The notes under the pieces are model-generated. The model ran no database searches. It was not told the origin of the DNA and worked only from the letters and a program-made list of their open reading frames with translations. Shown here in pieces: positions 1 to 5,394 of a DNA stretch of 5,394 nt (position 1 is the stretch's first letter; the number at the start of each line of letters is the position of its first letter). The DNA is taken from positions 1 to 5,394 of the forward strand of contig JAEYZR010000015.1 of assembly GCA_023427945.1 (NCBI GenBank), in the 5' to 3' direction. The translations under genes were made by a program, and so were the position numbers. This stretch comes from Pseudomonadota bacterium. Lineage in GTDB: Bacteria > Pseudomonadota > Gammaproteobacteria > Burkholderiales > Burkholderiaceae_B.

Positions 1-22
1 TTTTTTTCTTGCTACCTGGGCC
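1..22 (+). other. short leader before cysT with a T-rich start
   Basis: The window opens with seven T, one C and two T, followed by 12 bases up to the cysT ATG. The T-run could be the tail of an intrinsic terminator or attenuator whose hairpin lies left of the window, or simply spacer sequence; what is visible cannot decide. No good Shine-Dalgarno sequence precedes the cysT start; only a weak CTGGG lies 2 bases before the ATG. Confidence 0.3.
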
Positions 23-862
23 ATGCCTTCTTTTTTCAAACAGAACCCCACCCTGCCGGGCTTCGGGCTGACTTTCGGCGTCAGCGCATTGTTCGTGACC
101 CTGGTGATTCTGACGCCACTCGCGGGCCTGATGGTCTACACCAGCCAGATGAGCGTGGAGCAGTACTGGCGCGCCATCTCGGATCCGCGCGTGGTGGCCA
201 GCTACAAGGTGACCCTGCTGGGCGCGACTTACGCAACACTTGCCGCCCTCGCGCTGGGGATGCTGATCAGCTGGATCATCGTGCGCTACAAGTTTCCGGG
301 TCGCGGATTGCTGGACGCGCTGGTGGACCTGCCTTTTGCGCTGCCCACGGCAGTGGCCGGTCTCACGCTCTCGGTCCTGCTGGCACCGGGGGGTTGGGTC
401 GGGCAGTGGTTCGAGCCTTTCGGCATCAAGATCTCCTATGCGTTTCCGGGCCTGGTCATCGCCATGACCTTCACCAGTCTGCCGTTCGTCGTGCGTTCAA
501 TCCAGCCTGTACTCGAAGAGGTCGGCCCCGAATATGAAGAGGCGGCACGCACCCTGGGCGCCAACGCCTGGCAAACCACCTGGAGAGTCATTCTGCCTGC
601 GCTGGTGCCAGCCATCTTCACAGGGGCATCGCAATCGTTCATCCGCAGCCTGGGCGAATTCGGTGCGGTGGTGATGATCGCAGGCAATATCCCCTTTCGC
701 ACTGAAATCACATCGCTGATGATTTTCACCCGTACCTCAGAGTACGACTACCCATCGGCAGCAGCCATCGCGACCGTCGTGCTGGGCGCGTCCCTGCTCT
801 TGCTGTTCCTGCTGCAGGTCCTGCAAGGCCGCCTGCTTCCCTGGCAACGTCCTGGAGTCTGA
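23..862 (+). CDS. cysT: sulfate/thiosulfate ABC transporter permease CysT (CysU)
   Basis: This is one of the two inner-membrane permease subunits of the CysTWA importer, which brings sulfate and thiosulfate into the cytoplasm for cysteine synthesis. The protein has 279 residues, close to the 277 of E. coli CysT. About six hydrophobic segments are visible, near residues 18-42, 61-86, 101-121, 139-158, 185-205 and 245-268. The cytoplasmic EAA loop that docks on the ATPase is intact: E173, A174, A175, G179, then I190-L191-P192. Family-typical stretches include FPGRGLLDALVDLPFALPTA (91-110), AVAGLTL and SLGEFGAVVMIAGNI (209-223). The start at 23 gives a normal family N-terminus (LPGFGLTFG), although its ribosome site is weak. 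The stop is one base before cysW, so the two are surely co-transcribed. The binding-protein gene is not visible. Identification is by recalled similarity to E. coli CysT and is strong. Confidence 0.95.
   Translation: MPSFFKQNPTLPGFGLTFGVSALFVTLVILTPLAGLMVYTSQMSVEQYWRAISDPRVVASYKVTLLGATYATLAALALGMLISWIIVRYKFPGRGLLDALVDLPFALPTAVAGLTLSVLLAPGGWVGQWFEPFGIKISYAFPGLVIAMTFTSLPFVVRSIQPVLEEVGPEYEEAARTLGANAWQTTWRVILPALVPAIFTGASQSFIRSLGEFGAVVMIAGNIPFRTEITSLMIFTRTSEYDYPSAAAIATVVLGASLLLLFLLQVLQGRLLPWQRPGV
854..857 (+). promoter_or_regulatory. Shine-Dalgarno site for cysW inside the end of cysT
   Basis: A GGAG lies six bases before the cysW ATG at 864, within the last codons of cysT. With the TGA-C-ATG junction it indicates translation of cysW by ribosomes finishing cysT or rebinding at once, keeping the two permeases in balance. 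It also supports the chosen cysW start. Confidence 0.7.
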
Positions 863-863
863 C

Positions 864-1730
864 ATGCACCGTCCCCAAAGCTGGCACCAATGGGCCCTGA
901 TCGCCATCGGTGCAACCGGCGCCGTACTCCTGCTGGTCTTGCCGCTGGCACTGATCTTTGCCCGTGCGCTATCAGGCGGCTGGTCCATGATGTTCGATGC
1001 GCTGGGCGAAAGCGACATGCGCGCCGCCATCGCACTCACCGTGACCGTCGCCATCATCACCGTACCCGTCAATGTCGTGTTTGGCGTCATGATGGCATGG
1101 TGCGTCACCCGCTATGACTTCCGCGGACGCAAGCTGCTGATCACCCTGATCGACATACCCTACGCCACTTCGCCCGTTGTGGCAGGGTTGTGCTATCTGG
1201 TGATCTACGGCCTGGAAAGCGCGGTAGGCGCGTGGTTCAACACGCAGGGCATGCAGTTGATGTTTGCCTGGCCCGGCATCGTCATGGTCACGATATTCGT
1301 GACGTCGCCTTTCGTCGCCCGCATCCTGATTCCGCTGATGCAGGCCCAAGGCACCGAAGAAGAGCATGCCGCGCTGACACTCGGTGCGAATGGCTGGCAG
1401 ATCTTCCGCCGCGTGACGCTACCCAACATCAAATGGGGGCTGCTGTACGGCACGGTCATCACCAACGCTCGTGCGGTGGGCGAATTCGGCGCCGTATCGG
1501 TCGTCTCCGGCGCCATTCGCGGCAAGACCGTCACGTTGCCCTTGCTCATCGAACAGTTGAACGACGACTACAAAACAGTAGGCGCGTTCACCGCCGCCGC
1601 CCTGCTGGCCTGCATGGCACTGGTGACGCTGCTGATCAAGACCTTCATGGAATGGCGCAATCGAGCCGCAGATGACGTACATCCTGTCGCGCCCTCACCC
1701 GCCACCCTGCCCACCCAGGAAACGCGCTAG
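864..1730 (+). CDS. cysW: sulfate/thiosulfate ABC transporter permease CysW
   Basis: This is the second inner-membrane permease, which pairs with CysT to form the sulfate channel. It has 288 residues, against 291 in E. coli CysW. Hydrophobic segments are visible near residues 11-35, 55-80, 92-115, 132-157, 190-215 and 240-259. Family-typical stretches are VPVNVVFGVMMAWCVTRYDF (67-86), LIDIPYATSPVVAGLCYL (95-112), RRVTLPNIKWGLLYG (182-196), and NARAVGEFGAVSVVSGAIRG (201-220). The EAA loop lies at about 166-187 with G174 and L186-P187, but the position normally held by Glu carries His168 (E-H-A-A instead of E-E-A-A or D-E-A-A). The start follows cysT by one base and has a good ribosome site. 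The C-terminal tail after 268 is hydrophilic and proline-containing. The stop TAG shares the CTAG palindrome with the stop of the convergent baeR. No cysA follows, which is unusual for this operon. Confidence 0.95.
   Translation: MHRPQSWHQWALIAIGATGAVLLLVLPLALIFARALSGGWSMMFDALGESDMRAAIALTVTVAIITVPVNVVFGVMMAWCVTRYDFRGRKLLITLIDIPYATSPVVAGLCYLVIYGLESAVGAWFNTQGMQLMFAWPGIVMVTIFVTSPFVARILIPLMQAQGTEEEHAALTLGANGWQIFRRVTLPNIKWGLLYGTVITNARAVGEFGAVSVVSGAIRGKTVTLPLLIEQLNDDYKTVGAFTAAALLACMALVTLLIKTFMEWRNRAADDVHPVAPSPATLPTQETR
1727..1730. other. shared CTAG: overlapping stop codons of cysW and baeR
   Basis: The palindrome CTAG supplies TAG at 1728-1730 for cysW on the + strand and TAG at 1727-1729 for baeR on the - strand. 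The convergent genes therefore overlap tail to tail by four bases. I see no strong GC hairpin with a T-tract on either side, so transcripts from both sides may run into the opposite gene unless Rho stops them. Confidence 0.9.
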
Positions 1731-2395
1731 AGATCCAGGCGGTACCCCATCCCATAGATGGACCGGATGGAAGTATCGCCAGGACGGATGGTCTCGATCT
1801 TGCGGCGCACGTTCTTCACGTGCGTATCCACCGTACGATCAGTCACGACACGGTTATCGGCATACACCGTATCCATCAGATTGTCGCGCGAGAGAATCTT
1901 CCCGGGCTCACTCCACAGCGCATGCAGCAGGCGAAATTCAACCGGCGTGAGATGCAGCGGGACATTGTCCAGTGTGGCGCTGTGCGTACCAGGGTCCAGC
2001 CGCAGCCCTGCCGGGAACAGAGGCGCGACATCGGCGGGGGTGCGGGCACGCCGCAGGATGGCCTTCACTCGCGCTACCACCTCGCGCGGGCTGAACGGCT
2101 TGCAGATGTAGTCATCCGCTCCCGACTCCAGCCCGATGAGGCGGTCGATTTCCTCGACCTTGGCGGTAATCATCACGATCGGCACATCACTGTGATGGCG
2201 TAGCTCGCGGCAGATCTCCAGCCCGTCCTTGCCCGGCAGCATGATGTCGAGCAACACCAGTTCGGGCCGGTTGGCGTTGACCGCAGCGATCACCGCGTCG
2301 CCCTCGGCAACGATCTCGGTCTCGTAGCCCGCAGCGCCCAGGTAATCGGCCAGCAGGGATGCAATCTTGGATTCGTCTTCAGCAATCAGGATCAT
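1727..2395 (-). CDS. baeR: OmpR-family response regulator, BaeR type
   Basis: This is a cytoplasmic DNA-binding response regulator that takes a phosphate from the kinase encoded just before it. It has 222 residues; E. coli BaeR has 240, the difference being mostly an N-terminal extension and a C-terminal tail. The receiver domain spans about 1-115 with acidic residues E6 and D7, phosphorylation site D50 in LVLLDIMLPGKDG, T77 and K99 (DDYICKPFSPREVVARVK). A winged-helix domain occupies about 128-222, with the LTPVEFRLL, DNRVVTDRTVDTHVKNVRRK and SIYGMGYRL stretches typical of OmpR/PhoB proteins. The KVEEIDRLIGLESGADDYIC segment and the RVVTDRT motif match BaeR closely from memory, favouring it over other OmpR-type regulators. 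In E. coli BaeR activates mdtABCD and other envelope-stress efflux genes; none lie in this window, so the local targets are unknown. The ATG at 2395 overlaps the baeS stop (ATGA), and no Shine-Dalgarno sequence is evident, implying translational coupling. Confidence 0.88.
   Translation of the reverse strand: MILIAEDESKIASLLADYLGAAGYETEIVAEGDAVIAAVNANRPELVLLDIMLPGKDGLEICRELRHHSDVPIVMITAKVEEIDRLIGLESGADDYICKPFSPREVVARVKAILRRARTPADVAPLFPAGLRLDPGTHSATLDNVPLHLTPVEFRLLHALWSEPGKILSRDNLMDTVYADNRVVTDRTVDTHVKNVRRKIETIRPGDTSIRSIYGMGYRLDL
2392..2395 (-). other. ATGA overlap of the baeS stop and baeR start
   Basis: On the - strand ATG (2395-2393) starts baeR and TGA (2394-2392) ends baeS. The 18 bases before the ATG contain an A7 run (2407-2413) and GCTGACGCACC, with no purine-rich Shine-Dalgarno sequence. 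Expression of baeR therefore probably depends on ribosomes completing baeS. Confidence 0.85.
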
Positions 2396-3990
2396 GGTGC
2401 GTCAGCTTTTTTTGAAGGATCGGGGGCGACTGGCAAGGCGATGCGCACATGCAGCCCACCCAGGGGAGAGGCAAGCGCCTTGATCGTGCCGTGATGGGAA
2501 TGCACGATGCGCTCACAGATCGCAAGGCCCAGACCTGCGCCGCCACTGACGCGGCTGCGCGAAGGGTCCACGCGAAAAAGGCGATCAAACAACCGGGGCA
2601 ATGCGTCGGCAGGCACCCCTGGCAAAGAGTCCTGGACATCGACGACGACCTGCCTGGCAGCTTGCGACACGCGCACCTCGATACGTCCTGGCGAGTTGGT
2701 ATAGCGTAACGCGTTCTCCAGGATGTTGCTGATGAGCTGAGCCAGGCGCTGCTCGTCGCCCTCGATGGCCGCGACCGGGCTGATGTCGGTGGAGACCACG
2801 ATGCCCTTGCTCTGCATGCGGGTCGCGAACGCCTGCACTTCGTCTTTGACGAGTTCATCCATGCGCACATGCACCATGCGATAGGTCAGCGCCCCCACAT
2901 CCGACAGGGCCAGGTCGTAAAGGTCATCGATCAGCTTGCTCAGCCTGGCGACCTCGGCCTGCAAGGACTGCAGCGCCTGCGGCGTGACCGGCCGGATGTT
3001 GTCCTGCAGGGCCTCGACCTCTCCGCGCATGATGGCCAGCGGCGTGCGCAACTCATGTGAAATATCGGCAAACCATTCGCGCCGCAACGACTCGTTGCGT
3101 TGCAGGGTTTCGGCCAGGGCGTTGAAATCCTGGGCCAGCCCGCCCAGTTCGTCGGACGATGTCACGCGCACGCGTGCGGTGTAGTCACCGGCCACCAGGG
3201 CATGCGTCCCTCGCCCCAGCCGACGAACCGGTGCAAGCACGATGCGCGCCAGACTGATACTCGCAATGGCAGCCAGGACGACAGCGAGCAGGCCCATGAT
3301 CCACGTGGCCTCGCGTTGCTCGCTCTGGAAACGCAGGTCGGCATCGTCGGGGATGCGCTCCGGGATGGGCGTGATCAACCAGCCAACCGTGCGCTCACCC
3401 ACCCGTATGGGGCGACGCGGCGCACTGGGGGACGGGTTGTCCGCGCCGGCCAACCAGGTTTCGTCGGAACTGAGCAATGTGTAGGGCGGTGCAGGCGGCA
3501 CGCGCAGGGGATCGTTGGGCAGGCCGTCAGCGTCATATCCGTTGCCGCCGTTCAGAAGCACAGGTGGCCGGTTCGCCTGAACGCTTCGCCCGATCACGCT
3601 GGGAGCCAGCGCTGGTGGCAGATCGATCTTTTGCCCGGCACTGCCCAAGGAGCCCCGGCGCCCTCCTTCTTCAGGCGTGATGGGCACGGGCTCGATCTCG
3701 TCGGCCATCGGCGGCCATGCTGGCGGCACGCTCAGCAGGTGACGCCAATGCTCTGGATTGCGTTGCACCTGCCGCCAGCTACCGTCGCGCCTGTAGAGTG
3801 CGGTCAGCGAGGCTTCGATGCGTTCTGCGCGGCGTGCTTCGCGGGCCTGGATGTAGCTGAAAAAATCGCGCTCAAAATTCCAGCGCAAAGCCGCGCCCAT
3901 CGCCAGGATCACGATGATGCCAACGGCCAGAATCGCAAGAAACAATTTACCGGTCAACCCGAAGGTCACCGTGCGCGCGCTCAAATTCAC
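2392..3990 (-). CDS. baeS: membrane sensor histidine kinase, BaeS type
   Basis: This inner-membrane kinase senses envelope conditions and phosphorylates the BaeR-type regulator encoded next. It has 532 residues, longer than the 467 of E. coli BaeS. The layout is TM1 at about 13-36, a periplasmic region at about 37-228, TM2 at about 229-252, a HAMP domain at about 250-302, then the HisKA and ATPase domains. The H-box is FADISHELRTPLA with His312; the N-box is SNILENALRYT with N422 and N426. The G1 box reads DSLPGVP (D454, Leu456 where DxG kinases have Gly; E. coli BaeS has Ala there), the F-box is LFDRLFRVD, and G2 is GGAGLGLAI (483-491). The extra length is mainly a proline-rich periplasmic stretch, 22 Pro in residues 89-194. 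The start is GTG, the first ATG, GTG or TTG codon after an in-frame TAA, with a weak AAGG 11 bases upstream; a TTG two codons later is the alternative. It heads the baeS-baeR pair. Confidence 0.87.
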   Translation of the reverse strand: MNLSARTVTFGLTGKLFLAILAVGIIVILAMGAALRWNFERDFFSYIQAREARRAERIEASLTALYRRDGSWRQVQRNPEHWRHLLSVPPAWPPMADEIEPVPITPEEGGRRGSLGSAGQKIDLPPALAPSVIGRSVQANRPPVLLNGGNGYDADGLPNDPLRVPPAPPYTLLSSDETWLAGADNPSPSAPRRPIRVGERTVGWLITPIPERIPDDADLRFQSEQREATWIMGLLAVVLAAIASISLARIVLAPVRRLGRGTHALVAGDYTARVRVTSSDELGGLAQDFNALAETLQRNESLRREWFADISHELRTPLAIMRGEVEALQDNIRPVTPQALQSLQAEVARLSKLIDDLYDLALSDVGALTYRMVHVRMDELVKDEVQAFATRMQSKGIVVSTDISPVAAIEGDEQRLAQLISNILENALRYTNSPGRIEVRVSQAARQVVVDVQDSLPGVPADALPRLFDRLFRVDPSRSRVSGGAGLGLAICERIVHSHHGTIKALASPLGGLHVRIALPVAPDPSKKADAP

Positions 3991-4143
3991 TGCAATGCGA
4001 GCCTTAGAGTCAAAGATTGGTCCATATTAAGTGCTCACGTGAGGTAAATCCTAGCGAACTCGTCAGAAAAGAGAATGAAGGAAATGCGAAGAATTGTCGC
4101 GGTGCCCCCAGGGCGAGCAGGGACTATGTCTTGCGGTCTGCCC
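3991..4143 (-). promoter_or_regulatory. intergenic region upstream of baeS, probable baeSR promoter
   Basis: These 153 bases separate the stop of the MocR-type gene from the baeS GTG, both on the - strand. The spacing is large enough for baeSR to have its own promoter. On the - strand there is a TAATAT that could be a -10 element (about 4025-4030), but no convincing -35 hexamer at the usual distance. A perfect 10-base palindrome lies just upstream of it. A weak short GC hairpin (GCCC-TGG-GGGC on the - strand, about 4105-4115) follows the MocR-type gene without a T-run, so I do not call a terminator. No small gene is supported here. Confidence 0.4.
4034..4043. promoter_or_regulatory. 10-base perfect palindrome CTCACGTGAG, possible operator
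   Basis: The sequence reads the same on both strands and does not extend further. It sits about 44 bases upstream of the baeS start, beside a possible -10 element, a position suited to a dimeric regulator. Which protein would bind is unknown: the MocR-type regulator, BaeR or another factor. A palindrome of this length can occur by chance. Confidence 0.3.
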
Positions 4144-5394
4144 TCATGAGGCCAGCAGGTCCCTGAACTTTTGCCACCCCACGCGGTTTTCCGGCGCCGC
4201 CACCGAGATACGCAGCTTCGACGATGGCGTCTGGGACGGTGAGAACAGCACACCTGGAGCAAGCAACAGCCCCACCTGCGCAGCCCGCCGGGCCAGAACC
4301 TCGGAATCGCACCCGCAGTCGGCCCATACGAACATGCCTGCACTGGGCACGGTATCCACCGAGAGATTCAGGGACTGAAGCGCGCGCAGCAGACTTTCGC
4401 GCGCTGTGTCCACCCGTTTGCGCAACCGATCCACATGGCGTCGATACTGACCATCGGCCAATATACGGTGCAGCACCTGCTCACCTAGCTCCGGATTCGT
4501 CAGGCCGCACAGCAGCTTGGTATCCACGAGTTGCGCAATGAGCTCCGGGCTGGCAGCGATATAGCCCACGCGCAGGCTGGCAGCCAGTGTCTTGGAATAG
4601 CCACCGACCAGCAACACCCGGTTGAGCCGGTCCAGCGCGGCAAGACGCACGGGCGACCCAGGATGGAAATCGGCGTAGGTATCGTCTTCGACCAGCAAAA
4701 AGTCGTAGCGCTCGGCAATGCGCAGGACATCATAGGCAACGCCCGGCGACAGCGTATGGCCGGTCGGATTGTGAACGGCCGTGTTCAGAATGAACAAGCG
4801 CGGCCGATGGGCTTGCGCCAGCGCCGCCAGCGCCTGCACGTCCGGGCCATCGGCCAGCCGCGGAACACCCACGACCTTGATGCCTGCCGAAGCCAGGCGT
4901 CCGAAGATCAGAAACCATGCGGGATCTTCAACCAGTACAGTTTCTCCCGGGCGCACCAATGTTCTGACGATCAAATCCAGGCCTTGCGTGACCCCGGCCA
5001 CGGTCATCAGATGATGATCGGGATGCGCCGGGACCTCCTGCAATTGAAGCGCCGAAGCAATCTGCTGGCGCAGTGCCCGAAACCCTTGCGGCGCACCATA
5101 GCCCAGCAGACTACGCCCCGCGCTTCGTCCAACGGCACGAATGGCCCCGGCGATCAACTCCTGGTCCAGCCATTCTGTGGGCAACAGGCCGACACCCCCC
5201 GGCATGTTCGGGCGCATGTCGTCGCGAAACATGCTGCGCAGCAGGAAAGCCGTGTCGAACTCGCCCGCCAGGGTCAGCCCCGTGGAAACCGGCGCGGCAC
5301 TAGGTACCGATTGTGAACAGACGAAGAATCCCGCCCCCCGTCGCGATTGCACAAATCCATTTGCCACCAGGCGGTCGTACGCCTGGACCACTGT
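4144..5394 (-). CDS. MocR-type transcription regulator (GntR DNA-binding domain fused to aminotransferase fold), N-terminus outside window
   Basis: The reading frame is open through the right edge, so the true start and most of the GntR winged-helix domain are missing. The visible first residues (TVVQAYDRLVANGFVQSRRG, then AGFFV) are the recognition helix and wing typical of GntR proteins, so a GTG start at 5391 would be wrong. After a linker comes a class I aminotransferase-like domain. Numbered from the GTG at 5391, it shows YGAPQGFRALRQQIA (98-112), N208 in HNPTG, D236 and Y239 in VEDDTYADF, the PLP-binding Lys267 in GGYSKTLAASLRVGYI with R274, and the carboxylate-binding R394 in SKLRISVAAP. 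All key PLP residues are present, so cofactor binding is expected. Members of this family sense PLP or PLP adducts with amino compounds and control vitamin B6, GABA, taurine or other amino-acid genes, often one divergently transcribed beside them. That neighbour would be outside the window, so the effector and target cannot be named. A stand-alone aminotransferase is excluded by the DNA-binding remnant. Confidence 0.9.
   Translation of the reverse strand, partial: TVVQAYDRLVANGFVQSRRGAGFFVCSQSVPSAAPVSTGLTLAGEFDTAFLLRSMFRDDMRPNMPGGVGLLPTEWLDQELIAGAIRAVGRSAGRSLLGYGAPQGFRALRQQIASALQLQEVPAHPDHHLMTVAGVTQGLDLIVRTLVRPGETVLVEDPAWFLIFGRLASAGIKVVGVPRLADGPDVQALAALAQAHRPRLFILNTAVHNPTGHTLSPGVAYDVLRIAERYDFLLVEDDTYADFHPGSPVRLAALDRLNRVLLVGGYSKTLAASLRVGYIAASPELIAQLVDTKLLCGLTNPELGEQVLHRILADGQYRRHVDRLRKRVDTARESLLRALQSLNLSVDTVPSAGMFVWADCGCDSEVLARRAAQVGLLLAPGVLFSPSQTPSSKLRISVAAPENRVGWQKFRDLLAS

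Noticed and set aside
1740..1760. Small inverted repeat CCAT...ATGG near the 3' end of baeR as a bidirectional terminator
   Set aside because: It has a four-base stem within coding sequence and no T-run on either side, so it is too weak to support.
2379..2870. A 163-codon - strand frame overlapping the 3' end of baeS
   Set aside because: It is an alternative frame of the kinase ATPase domain, with Ser/Arg/Cys-rich low-complexity sequence and no family features.
3100..4047. A 315-codon open frame on the + strand opposite baeS
   Set aside because: It lies antisense to a clear kinase gene, its sequence has no recognisable domain, and it is rich in Arg, His, Gln and Gly as expected from reading a GC-rich gene backwards.
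4004..4071. Possible BaeR boxes resembling the E. coli consensus TTTTTCTCCATDATTGGC at 4054-4071 (- strand) and 4004-4021 (+ strand)
   Set aside because: Each matches only about 11 of 18 positions by my count, on different strands and at different matching positions. Two equally weak hits in 150 bases suggest chance, and the consensus itself is recalled and from a distant organism.
4105..4115. Short GC hairpin as a terminator for the MocR-type gene
   Set aside because: The stem is only four base pairs and no T-tract follows it on the - strand.
4531..5316. A 261-codon open frame on the + strand opposite the MocR-type gene
   Set aside because: It is antisense to a well-supported aminotransferase-fold domain and looks like a composition artefact without domain features.

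Overview
The window is ordinary chromosomal DNA, GC-rich by eye, densely coded and with no mobile elements, RNA genes or CRISPR. Protein similarity to proteobacterial families, the high G+C and the closely packed genes suggest a proteobacterium, most likely a betaproteobacterium of the Burkholderiales (Alcaligenaceae-like). That placement is an impression from the sequence and not a tested assignment.

Left part (23-1730, + strand): cysT and cysW, the two membrane permeases of the CysTWA sulfate/thiosulfate ABC importer, separated by one base. The ATPase gene cysA does not follow. The periplasmic binding protein gene (cysP or sbp), if linked, must lie left of the window.

Middle (1727-3990, - strand): a two-component system of the BaeSR envelope-stress type. 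The sensor kinase gene comes first and the response regulator second, joined by an ATGA start/stop overlap. The regulator's stop codon shares a CTAG palindrome with the cysW stop, so the two convergent units meet with no spacer. The kinase has a long proline-rich periplasmic region.

Gap (3991-4143): 153 bases that probably hold the baeSR promoter, including a 10-base perfect palindrome.

Right part (4144-5394, - strand): the aminotransferase-like portion of a MocR-type (GntR-aminotransferase fusion) transcription regulator. Its start and most of its DNA-binding domain lie beyond the right edge.

The three units (sulfate import, envelope-stress signalling, PLP-linked regulation) have no evident common pathway. 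I found no convincing new system. The points most worth checking are the missing cysA, the shared stop codons, the enlarged BaeS sensor region and the promoter-region palindrome.
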